Assembly (NCBI GenBank): GCA_016934635.1 | Contig: JAFGSK010000008.1 | Span: 1 to 48,605 of the forward strand | DNA: 48,605 bases | Origin: Caldifarciminota bacterium | Lineage (GTDB): Bacteria; Hydrothermota; Tepidihabitantia; B3-TA06 | Direction of reading: 5' to 3' | Shown here: in pieces, positions 7,610 through 14,457 of the stretch | Numbering within the stretch: position 1 is the stretch's first letter | Layout of the letters: each line of letters starts with the position of its first letter | The notes under the pieces: model-generated | The model's input: the letters and a program-made list of their open reading frames with translations, nothing else | Database searches by the model: none | Told to the model about the DNA's origin: nothing | Program-made: the position numbers and the translations under genes

Positions 7610-9544
7610 TTAGTCTCTATCTTCAATCTTGGGCTTAAGTTTTGGGAATTTGATATTGAACTCTGTTCCTTTCTTCCCGGTAAAGTTTAAGTCACCTTGT
7701 AACTGATCAACTAACATTTTGACCAATCTTAAGCCCAACGACTTCGAGTTATCAATATCAAAATCCTGCGGCAGACCGATACCGTTATCGACAAGGGTGA
7801 GCAGGTAGTTTTCTTTATCTTCTTTAAGATCGATACTGATCCTGCCCTTCTTACCCTCAGGGAAGGCGTGCTGCAGTGAGTTTGAGATAAGTTCGTTGAT
7901 AATCAAGGCCAAAGGAATCGCCTTTTCGATACCGAGTAAAACATCGCTGATATTGATTTGTAAAGCAACCTTGTTGGATTGAATCTTATACGAAGCGAAA
8001 AGCGAACTCGTCAATTTTTGCAAATACTCTTTCAAATCAATCCTGGCAAGATCTTCGGATTCATATAACTTCTCGTGTATGAGCGCCATTGATTCGATTC
8101 GGTTCTGACTCTGGTCGAATATCCTGAGCATATTCTTGTCTTTTCCGTATCTCGACTGCAGGTTGAGCAGTGAGGAGATGACCTGCAGGTTGTTCTTGAC
8201 CCGGTGATGAACCTCCCTTAAAAGAACCTCCTTTTCCTCAAGGGATGCCTTTATCTGTTCCTCTACCTTCCTGCGCTCGACGATCTCTGCTTCCAGCTCT
8301 ACGTTTCTCAGGCGGTAGATTTCTGCCTCCTTCTCCTTTTTTTCCATTTCAAATCGAGTCTTCATCTGTGAAATTTTTCCAGCGCTTTCATCACTAAAGA
8401 TCTTTTCTTTAAGTTGAGAGAATTTCTTGTGAAAAGCTAGGGACTTTTCAAAGTCGTCTTTGACCTCAAACAATTCAGAAAGGTATCCATAGATGTGCAT
8501 CTCCCATTCCTTTGCTCCGATTTCCTGAGTCTGTTCCAGACCTTTTAGTAAATAATCCTGAGCGGCATCAAAGTGACCTAGCTGAGTATGGACATGTCCG
8601 ATATTACCGTAAGAAATGGCGACGTTTTGTTTATCACCCATCTCTTCAAATGTCTGTAAAGCATTCATGTAATATTCCAATGATTTCTCGTAATCGCCCT
8701 TCTTCTCATAGATCACACCAAGGTTGCCGTATGAATTGGCTATGCCTCGCTTATCCCCGATTTCAGTGAAAATCTTCAAGGCCTTGTTGTAATACTTCAA
8801 CGCCTGATTGTAGGAGCTTTGGTTTTTGTATACGATTCCGATATTATTATAGGTATGTGCCACGAATTGCTTATTCCCAATTTCTGAAAAAACCTCCAGA
8901 GCTTTACGGTAATACTCCAACGCCTCGTCATATTCTGTCTGTTTCTTGTATACTACACCTATGCTCGCGCAACAAACAGCAATGCCTTTCTTATCCTCCT
9001 CTTGTTGAAAGATATCTAAAGCCTGGAGGTAGTACTCCAACGCCTGTTCGTAGGAACCTCGTTTGTCGTAAAGAAGACCGATGTTTTTATAAGAATACGC
9101 AACACCGTTTCTGTCTCCGATTTCTTTAAAGTTCTCTAATGCCTTTTGTTGGTAAAACAATGCTTGTTCATAGGAACCTCGATTTTTGTAAACAATCCCG
9201 ATATTGCTGAAGGAATTTGCAAGACCTTCTTTATTACCCGTTTCCTCAAAAATCTCCACAGCCTGGTGATAGTGTTCCAGCGCCTTATCGTAGGTTCCTT
9301 TCAGGGCATAAACAATACCCAGGATTCGATTGCTCTCAGCACATCCATTCTCATAGGCAAGTTTTTCAGCAAGGGCAAGGGCTTGGTCTGCCAGGTTTTC
9401 TGTTTTCTCGGGATTCGAGGGGTAATGCGCATGAGCCATTTCTATTAATAAGTCGACCTTTTGGAAGCCTGTTTTACCTTTGTCGGGTTCTGTCAGAAGT
9501 GCCTGGTATCTTCTCTCAAGTTTTTTTATATCCTCCTCAGCCAT
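7610..9544 (-). CDS. TPR repeat sensor histidine kinase (HisKA_2 type)
   Basis: About 644 residues. Eight or more TPR units spaced exactly 40 residues apart cover roughly residues 30-375; then the EAEIYRLRNVELEAEIVERR coiled coil, a HisKA_2 domain with REVHHRVKNNLQVISSL (phospho-accepting His near 446), and a HATPase domain with INELISNSLQHAF, VDNGIGLP and SLGLRLVKMLV. This is a different kinase family from the neighbour at 3484-5187, but the TPR and linker parts are closely alike, so one module has been combined with different outputs. No membrane segment. ATG at 9559 is also possible; I prefer 9544 because its ATG overlaps the stop of an upstream leader ORF with a strong ribosome site, suggesting translational coupling. 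No response regulator nearby. Confidence 0.88.
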   Translation of the reverse strand: MAEEDIKKLERRYQALLTEPDKGKTGFQKVDLLIEMAHAHYPSNPEKTENLADQALALAEKLAYENGCAESNRILGIVYALKGTYDKALEHYHQAVEIFEETGNKEGLANSFSNIGIVYKNRGSYEQALFYQQKALENFKEIGDRNGVAYSYKNIGLLYDKRGSYEQALEYYLQALDIFQQEEDKKGIAVCCASIGVVYKKQTEYDEALEYYRKALEVFSEIGNKQFVAHTYNNIGIVYKNQSSYNQALKYYNKALKIFTEIGDKRGIANSYGNLGVIYEKKGDYEKSLEYYMNALQTFEEMGDKQNVAISYGNIGHVHTQLGHFDAAQDYLLKGLEQTQEIGAKEWEMHIYGYLSELFEVKDDFEKSLAFHKKFSQLKEKIFSDESAGKISQMKTRFEMEKKEKEAEIYRLRNVELEAEIVERRKVEEQIKASLEEKEVLLREVHHRVKNNLQVISSLLNLQSRYGKDKNMLRIFDQSQNRIESMALIHEKLYESEDLARIDLKEYLQKLTSSLFASYKIQSNKVALQINISDVLLGIEKAIPLALIINELISNSLQHAFPEGKKGRISIDLKEDKENYLLTLVDNGIGLPQDFDIDNSKSLGLRLVKMLVDQLQGDLNFTGKKGTEFNIKFPKLKPKIEDRD

Positions 9545-9617
9545 ATATTTTGTCCCCATCTGTTAGATGCCCCTTAAATTCCCTCTGGACTACATTTGTG
9601 AGACGGATACGGTTCAT
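9537..9617 (-). CDS. Possible 26-residue leader peptide coupled to TPR kinase
   Basis: ORF starting MNRIRLTNVVQREFKG with the best ribosome site of the locus, GGAGGAG (9624-9630), six bases before ATG. Its TGA (9537-9539) overlaps the start region of the kinase ATG at 9544, the arrangement expected for translational coupling. The kinase itself has only a poor ribosome site. No homology recognised. Confidence 0.4.
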   Translation of the reverse strand: MNRIRLTNVVQREFKGHLTDGDKIYG

Positions 9618-9705
9618 TTTGTACTCCTCCAGGTCCTAGCTTAATACAGTAGTACAAGATAGCTCTGGCCTTCACAATGCCACACTTTTTCCTTGGAATG
9701 ATAGT

Positions 9706-9733
9706 ACTATAGCTACAAAAAAGGTTTTGTCAA
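9706..9733 (-). promoter_or_regulatory. Promoter of HisKA_2 TPR kinase
   Basis: Minus strand TTGACA (9728-9733), 16 bases, TATAGT (9706-9711). The boxes are identical to those of the other TPR kinase operon promoter at 5361-5388, though the spacers differ. Predicted start near 9699, leader of about 155 bases. Confidence 0.75.
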
Positions 9734-9808
9734 GGTGATTAAGTTGCCCTGCCACTGATGGATTGACTTATATCACGAGTAACTCTTTGCTGGTTGAAAC
9801 AATACTCC

Positions 9809-9836
9809 TTGACCTGGTCGTAAGCTTGGGTATCAT
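9809..9836 (+). promoter_or_regulatory. Leaderless-type promoter of thyX
   Basis: TTGACC (9809-9814), 16 bases, TATCAT (9831-9836). The thyX ATG at 9843 comes six bases after the -10 box, where transcription should start, and there is no Shine-Dalgarno sequence. Confidence 0.65.
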
Positions 9837-9842
9837 CAGTTG

Positions 9843-11330
9843 ATGGAAGTAATCCTTGCAGGCTTCAACCTGGACATAAATATAATCCGGAAGTTACAGG
9901 AGGGGAACAAGGATGTACCGATCACGCCTGAAACCCTTTCCGCGGCCTATGCCCGGATCAGCAGGTATCCTGCAAGGGTGGATGAGCTTCGCAAGAAAGC
10001 TCGAGAAGAAGTCGACAAGGCTCGTAAGTCCAACCGAACAATAATCTTCGAGATGGGTCACCACTCGGTCGCCGAACACGCGGTCTTCAACTTCGACTTG
10101 ATCGGCATCTCGCGCTTGGCAGTCGAGACACTTCAGTCCTTCAGACTTGCATCCTACACCGAGAAGTCCCAGCGCTACATTACGTTGAAAGACGACTATG
10201 TACTTCCGCGAGAGATTTACGAGATGAATTTGAGAGATGAATTTCGAGGGTTAATCGAATCACAGAACTCGCTCTATCACTCGCTTTTCTCGGAACTTAA
10301 GTCCTACCACGCTGAGAATGATCCGCTTCTCGCGCAGAATAAGCGCGACCTTGCCAACAGGGCCAAGGAGGACGCACGTTACGTGGCATCCCTTGCTACT
10401 CAGTCGCAGTTAGGGATGACCGTTAATGCACGAGAGCTCGAGTTGATGATTCGTCGGTTCGCATCCCACCCACTCGAAGAAGTACGGGAACTGGGCAGAA
10501 ACCTTCACTCAGAGGCAAAGAAAATAGCTCCTTCCATCCTTCTCTTCTGCGAGGCAAACCCTTATGATGCCGAGACTTACACCGCTTTAGCCGACTACGC
10601 CTCCAAGCTGGTATTCGAGGATACTTCTCAGGCACAGGTAACACTCATCCACTCGACCGACGAGGCCGATAACAGGTCGCTCGCTGCTTTGCTTCACCGC
10701 GTAAGCGCCTCATCTTACGAGGCTTGCATGAAGACAGTCGAAGGTATGAATGATGATCAGCGTCTGGAACTCATAAAGATTGCCTTCGAGCGCGCCGAAC
10801 TCTACGATGCTATGTTGCCTGAATTAGAGCACTTACATCTTACCTTCGAGTTTATCTGTTCGGCTTCGTGCTTTGCCCAACTCAAGCGCCACCGCATGGC
10901 CTCAATTTCCCCACAGCCTTACGACCCAAGCCTCGGTTTCGCTATCCCACAGCCAATAAAGGACATAGGACGTCTCGCAGACTACAAGCGCATCATGGAG
11001 CAGAGCCTTACCTTGTATCACCGGATAGCCAAGCGCTCACAAGTCCCAGCATCTTATGCACTTACGAACGCGCACCGGCGCAGGGTGCTCGTAAGTCTCG
11101 ATGCCAGGGAGCTTTATCTCTTCTCAAGGCTGCGTTCAGACGCGCACGCGCAGGCCGAGATACAGGATGTCTCCAACCAGATGGTGTCTCTATGTCGCGC
11201 AGTTATGCCGCTTACGATGATGCTCGCAGGCGGCAAGGACGCATACCCCGAGATGTACGCCCATCTTTTCGGCCATCCTCCAAGGATCGTAGATGCTGAA
11301 CTTCCGGGCGAGAGGTCGATAGATACCTGA
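9843..11330 (+). CDS. thyX: Flavin-dependent thymidylate synthase, two-domain form
   Basis: About 495 residues, twice the usual ThyX length. ThyX makes dTMP from dUMP with FAD and methylenetetrahydrofolate in the cytoplasm. The first half has MGHHSVAEHAVF and FRLASYTEKSQRY, matching the ExSxRY part of the ThyX signature but with the RHR triplet altered to SFR. The second half has FEFICSASCFAQLKRHRMAS, keeping RHR but losing the ExSxRY part. So each half keeps a different half of the signature, as if two subunits were fused and specialised. Long ThyX proteins of this kind are known (for example in Chlamydia). ATG at 9843 is chosen because it follows the promoter at leaderless distance; TTG at 9840 is the only near alternative. 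Monocistronic. folE and folP for the folate cofactor lie later in the window. Confidence 0.9.
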   Translation: MEVILAGFNLDINIIRKLQEGNKDVPITPETLSAAYARISRYPARVDELRKKAREEVDKARKSNRTIIFEMGHHSVAEHAVFNFDLIGISRLAVETLQSFRLASYTEKSQRYITLKDDYVLPREIYEMNLRDEFRGLIESQNSLYHSLFSELKSYHAENDPLLAQNKRDLANRAKEDARYVASLATQSQLGMTVNARELELMIRRFASHPLEEVRELGRNLHSEAKKIAPSILLFCEANPYDAETYTALADYASKLVFEDTSQAQVTLIHSTDEADNRSLAALLHRVSASSYEACMKTVEGMNDDQRLELIKIAFERAELYDAMLPELEHLHLTFEFICSASCFAQLKRHRMASISPQPYDPSLGFAIPQPIKDIGRLADYKRIMEQSLTLYHRIAKRSQVPASYALTNAHRRRVLVSLDARELYLFSRLRSDAHAQAEIQDVSNQMVSLCRAVMPLTMMLAGGKDAYPEMYAHLFGHPPRIVDAELPGERSIDT

Positions 11331-11338
11331 CGCTCTCA

Positions 11339-11353
11339 GGCCGAAAATCGGCC
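11339..11353 (+). terminator. Short hairpin after thyX
   Basis: GGCCGA AAA TCGGCC stem-loop just after the thyX stop. An A-run rather than a U-run follows on the plus strand, so it is not a classical intrinsic terminator. Confidence 0.3.
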
Positions 11354-11360
11354 AAAAAAA

Positions 11361-11460
11361 GTAGGACAAAAGCCGGACAAAAGGGGAACAAAAATAGGAC
11401 AAAAAAGGGACAAAAGTAGGACAATTTTGAGGTTAAGAGGACAGAAGCCGGACAAAAGTA
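11361..11460. repeat. Degenerate 11-bp tandem repeat (GGACAAAAGNN)
   Basis: GGACA-type cores start at about 11364, 11375, 11386, 11397, 11408, 11419, 11439 and 11450, so the period is 11 bases with one weak unit near 11430. Units are variants of GGACAAAAGTA or GGACAAAAGCC. Non-coding, directly after thyX. Confidence 0.75.
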
Positions 11461-11498
11461 TCCCAAAAGCATGACAAGCTGGCGGCTGACAATGGAGC

Positions 11499-11551
11499 GC
11501 ACCCTCTCAGGGTGCGAAACGGAGTGATAAAGGACATCCTCCGGATGTCCT
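11499..11551. repeat. Two perfect intergenic hairpins
   Basis: GCACCCT/AGGGTGC with a three-base loop (11499-11515) and AGGACATCC/GGATGTCCT with a three-base loop (11531-11551). No U-run follows either. They look like REP-type intergenic palindromes. Between 11552 and 11799 I see no gene I can support. Confidence 0.6.
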
Positions 11552-11799
11552 GGATAAGCTGAGAGCGTGTCCCTACACTTCCTCGCAATGACTGGGGTAC
11601 TACTCGGGGTACCCAATGAGTTTGTACGGCAGAAGCTTGCGAATCGAAGATCCACCCTGTTTGTCCTTCGCCTGCTCTGTTATTAAGGATTGGTTGTATG
11701 CATGACGGTTGATGTGGGCGGTTTCGGATGAAACCTCAGATTCGGAGAACCGTCTAGAAGCTTTCCTCAGGTAACGCGAATTACTCCGCCTTCCCAGTA

Positions 11800-11827
11800 T
11801 TGATACATTATTAGTTACGTGTATAGT
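11800..11827 (+). promoter_or_regulatory. Promoter of hicAB
   Basis: TTGATA (11800-11805), 16 bases, TATAGT (11822-11827). The hicA GTG starts only four bases later, so the transcript would have almost no leader. Confidence 0.6.
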
Positions 11828-11831
11828 TTCC

Positions 11832-12032
11832 GTGAAGGTTCGTGAGGTTATTAAAGTCCTGGAATCTGACGGTTGGTAATTAGTGGCTACGAAAGGCATC
11901 CACAGACAATACAAACACCGGATAAAGAAAGGCAGAGTTACGGTAGCTGGGCATGATAATCATGATTTAGCGCCTGGGACCTTGAACAGTATCTTCAAGC
12001 AGGCTCAGCTTAAGAAGGACGATTGGAGGTAG
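11832..12032 (+). pseudogene. hicA: HicA toxin gene interrupted by a nonsense codon
   Basis: Translation from GTG gives VKVREVIKVLESDGW, then a TAA stop at 11877-11879, then LVATKGIHRQYKHRIKKG and onward in the same frame to APGTLNSIFKQAQLKKDDW and TAG. This is a complete HicA fold (usually about 60-70 residues) with the expected GW-Y-LV position changed from a Tyr codon to TAA. The catalytic His of the GSHHQF-type motif is present as GIHRQYKH. HicA is an mRNA interferase neutralised by HicB. With the stop only 15 residues would be made, unless translation restarts at the GTG directly after it. The intact remainder suggests the mutation is recent or is a sequencing error. Confidence 0.85.
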
Positions 12033-12038
12033 TATGCA

Positions 12039-12245
12039 GTGATTTTAATCGTTATCGAAAAGGCGAACGGGAATTATTCGGCATATTCGCCCGATTTGCC
12101 AGGGTGGGTGGCTGCGGGTAAGGACAGAGAAGAACTGGAACGGAATATGTACGAGGCAATCGAGTTCCACCTGCAAGGTCTCAAAGAAGACAATTTGCCT
12201 ATACCTGAACCTCATGCCGAGGCTGAGTACCTTGTTATAAAATAG
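12039..12245 (+). CDS. hicB: HicB family antitoxin
   Basis: A 68-residue protein with the HicB partial RNase H-like fold: VIEKANGNYSAYSPDLPGWVAAGKDREELERNMYEAIEFHL. It would bind and block HicA. It is short and has no C-terminal DNA-binding domain, as in the small HicB/UPF0150 class. GTG start at 12039, nine bases after GGAGG (12025-12029), which lies inside the end of hicA. It follows broken hicA by six bases, in the toxin-first order usual for hicAB. The antitoxin looks intact although the toxin is not. Confidence 0.85.
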   Translation: MILIVIEKANGNYSAYSPDLPGWVAAGKDREELERNMYEAIEFHLQGLKEDNLPIPEPHAEAEYLVIK

Positions 12246-12247
12246 TT

Positions 12248-12306
12248 TGTAGGGACAAACACTCTTGTTTGTCCGGACAGGCAGGAGTGCCTGTCCTACA
12301 TTTTTT
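12248..12306 (+). terminator. Double-hairpin element with U-run after hicB
   Basis: Two perfect hairpins back to back: GGACAAAC/GTTTGTCC (12253-12274) and GGACAGGCA/TGCCTGTCC (12275-12296), enclosed by TGTAGG (12248-12253) and CCTACA (12295-12300), then TTTTTT. Can act as a terminator, and its shape suggests a dispersed intergenic palindromic repeat; compare 20660-20731, which also begins TGTAGGG and ends in a T-run. Confidence 0.65.
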
Positions 12307-12349
12307 CATTTCGAGGAACCCGATATCGCGGAGGGCGGACTGACTAAGC

Positions 12350-12377
12350 TTGACAGCTTCTGTAAACTCAGTAGAGT
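12350..12377 (+). promoter_or_regulatory. Promoter of nuclease-EVE gene
   Basis: TTGACA (12350-12355), 16 bases, TAGAGT (12372-12377). A TATACT at 12383 is also present but has no -35 box at the usual distance. Confidence 0.5.
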
Positions 12378-12406
12378 TTTCCTATACTTAGCTTGAGGAG
12401 GTTTAG

Positions 12407-13564
12407 ATGGATATGACACTATCAACAATTTTGAATCTGGTCGGAAAGTTGGATGATACACCAGGCAAAGAAACACCACGCGAACGTTTTCGTAAACATC
12501 TCTATGACAATGTGACTGAGGTCGGTCAGGTTCGAGACTACGTTGAGGAATGCTTGCGTTTGTCGGGTGATCAATACAACCGAGCCCTCCAAGATTTGGT
12601 CAACTATATAGGTCACTTCCTTGAGTTTACAGTGAGGTTCGGTCGGTACAAAGGTGTGCGAAATGAGCTCGGTTACGACGGCTTTTGGAGGTCCCCGAGT
12701 GGTTTGAATATTGTGGTTGAAGTCAAAACAACCGATGCATACACAATAGATACAGCCGTACTTGCCGGCTATGTCAATGAATTGATTTCACAGGGAGAAA
12801 TTCCGTCCTGGGACGATACCCTAGGCCTCTACGTGGTGGGAAGGCCAGACTCAAAACTCAAGCAGCTAGAAGATGCTATTGTTGCACAAAAACGGTTGCA
12901 CCAGTTGAGGATTATGTCGGTTGAGTCTCTTCTTTCCTTGGCTGAAATGATGAACGAATACGACGTAAGCCATGACGATATCTTATCAGTGATTAAGCCC
13001 TCCGGGCCGACTATTGATCCGGTGGTTGACCTCATGGGTCGGTTAGTCGCGCAGGAAAAGGCAGTTGGGTTTGAGGAAGAAACTAAGGTTCAAGAAGAAC
13101 AAATAATAGAAACAAAGCCGAATGAAGAGCAAGCTAGTTACTGGGTTACTCCGGTAAAAACAGTTGAAGAGAGAACAGCAGAGGATGCAATTCGGATACT
13201 CGTAGGTGAATCGAAGATTTATGCTTTTTCGGAAAGGACACCAGGTAGAAGACATATTAAGCCAGGGGATTGGATTTGCTTCTATGCAACCGGAACAGGT
13301 GTGATTGCTCATGCAAGGGTTAAAACGAAACCTAAAAAGGAACATCACGGAAAAGTGCATATGCCTGAAAAGTATCCTTGGGTATTCCATTTGGATAACC
13401 CAGTACTCTATCTTAATAAACCTGTAGTAATTGATTCAATCTTGAGAAGCAAATTAGATGCTTTTGAAGGTCGCTTAAAGAAAGCGTGGGCATGGTTTGT
13501 CCAGGCGACAAGGAAGATAACTAAGCACGATTTTGAGGTTTTGACGAGGAGGGAAACACAATGA
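12407..13564 (+). CDS. PD-(D/E)XK nuclease-EVE domain fusion, probable modification-dependent restriction protein
   Basis: 385 residues. The N-terminal part (about 1-75) is helical. Residues 73-145 look like a PD-(D/E)XK nuclease core: GYDGFW with Asp91, then NIVVEVKTTDAY with Glu105 and Lys107. A helical linker (150-240) leads to a C-terminal EVE/PUA-like domain (about 243-376) with ASYWVTPV, RRHIKPGDWICFYATGTGVI and YPWVFHLDNP. EVE domains recognise modified bases, and fusions to nucleases or McrB-like proteins act in type IV restriction. Cutting of foreign DNA with modified bases is therefore likely (inference); RNA as target cannot be excluded. ATG follows GAGGAGG by five bases. It sits next to hicAB, and its stop overlaps the following lipoprotein gene by four bases (ATGA), though a functional link is doubtful. 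Confidence 0.75.
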   Translation: MDMTLSTILNLVGKLDDTPGKETPRERFRKHLYDNVTEVGQVRDYVEECLRLSGDQYNRALQDLVNYIGHFLEFTVRFGRYKGVRNELGYDGFWRSPSGLNIVVEVKTTDAYTIDTAVLAGYVNELISQGEIPSWDDTLGLYVVGRPDSKLKQLEDAIVAQKRLHQLRIMSVESLLSLAEMMNEYDVSHDDILSVIKPSGPTIDPVVDLMGRLVAQEKAVGFEEETKVQEEQIIETKPNEEQASYWVTPVKTVEERTAEDAIRILVGESKIYAFSERTPGRRHIKPGDWICFYATGTGVIAHARVKTKPKKEHHGKVHMPEKYPWVFHLDNPVLYLNKPVVIDSILRSKLDAFEGRLKKAWAWFVQATRKITKHDFEVLTRRETQ

Positions 13565-14331
13565 AAAACCTGATCACCGTCTTGGTCACAGGTCTTATCC
13601 TTGCCTGCGGGGCAAAGCAGGAGGAGGCGGAACCCGAGACTGAGGAATCCCTGGTTCAGCCTGAGAAACCTGATAAGCCGGAAAAGCCCGAAGTCGTCGA
13701 GATCGACGGCGCTACCGCACAGCTCGTTATCTTCGGCTGGTCTCCTGACTCGCGCTTTTTCGCGTTCGGGCAAAGGGGCAACCGCGCCGATCCCTTGGAT
13801 ACCGAATACCAGGGGTTCGGGGAGTTTTGGCTGGTCGAGGTCGCGGCAGATGAGTTCGTTAGCGAGGCGACCACAAAAATCACCTACACCGAGGCAAAGC
13901 CGGTCACCCCGGAAGACATAGACGAGGTCCAGAAGGAGTTCTTAAAGAAGGTGAAGCCCTACGGCATCGAGGGCAACGTAGGGGCCAAACTCCAGATGAA
14001 TGTTATCGAGGATACCGGCGAAACCGAAAGGGTCGAGTTTACTGCTCAGGATCGTCAGACGTTCTCAGCAATCCTTGTCCAGGAGATCAACTACGAGCCC
14101 TACCCGTGCGAGGGCAGGTTCGAGTTGGTTTTAAAAAACGAGAAAACAGGAGACAAGGTAACCCTTCAGAAGGCGGGTAAGTTCTACATGGCCAGCATGG
14201 CCTACGACATCCACTCCGCGTACGTCGACCCTTCGGGCAAGTGGATTGCGGTATTTACGCTCAAGACCCTGTACGGGTTCGAGGGCTCCGGTATACCTTC
14301 GTTCATGGTCAACACCGGGCGTCTGCCTTGA
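13561..14331 (+). CDS. Lipoprotein, DUF2259-like
   Basis: 256 residues with a lipoprotein signal peptide (MKNLITVLVTGLILAC, lipobox LILAC with Cys16), then an acidic/Pro-rich linker (QEEAEPETEESL... EKPDKPEKPE) and a globular part with FGWSPDSRFFAFGQRG, resembling the DUF2259 family of predicted secreted proteins. Presumably anchored to a membrane facing the periplasm or surface. Function unknown. ATGA overlap with the nuclease gene suggests co-transcription, and GGAGG lies upstream inside that gene. Confidence 0.75.
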   Translation: MKNLITVLVTGLILACGAKQEEAEPETEESLVQPEKPDKPEKPEVVEIDGATAQLVIFGWSPDSRFFAFGQRGNRADPLDTEYQGFGEFWLVEVAADEFVSEATTKITYTEAKPVTPEDIDEVQKEFLKKVKPYGIEGNVGAKLQMNVIEDTGETERVEFTAQDRQTFSAILVQEINYEPYPCEGRFELVLKNEKTGDKVTLQKAGKFYMASMAYDIHSAYVDPSGKWIAVFTLKTLYGFEGSGIPSFMVNTGRLP

Positions 14332-14403
14332 AACCTTAAAACGTAAGCCAAGGCAGTTCGTCATTTATTGTGGTGTAGAAAAAATCAAAAACCCTCAATT
14401 TGC

Positions 14404-14431
14404 TTGACATTTGCCGACTAATAAGTATCCT
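14404..14431 (+). promoter_or_regulatory. Promoter of buk-ptb-fabH
   Basis: TTGACA (14404-14409), 16 bases, TATCCT (14426-14431). Predicted start near 14438, 20 bases before buk, with AGGAGGT in between. Confidence 0.7.
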
Positions 14432-14457
14432 CAGGGACTATAACAATAGGAGGTAAA

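Noticed and set aside
11552..11700. 29-codon plus-strand ORF starting MSLYGRSL
   Set aside because: No ribosome site or similarity; ends at once in a non-coding stretch.
11212..11914. Open frames on the minus strand across the repeat region and hicA
   Set aside because: They arise from the 11-bp repeat and from the reverse of hicA/thyX; no ribosome site or recognisable domain.
12383..12388. TATACT as the -10 box of the nuclease-EVE gene
   Set aside because: No -35 box at 16-18 bases; the pair TTGACA/TAGAGT at 16 bases fits the pattern of the other promoters better.
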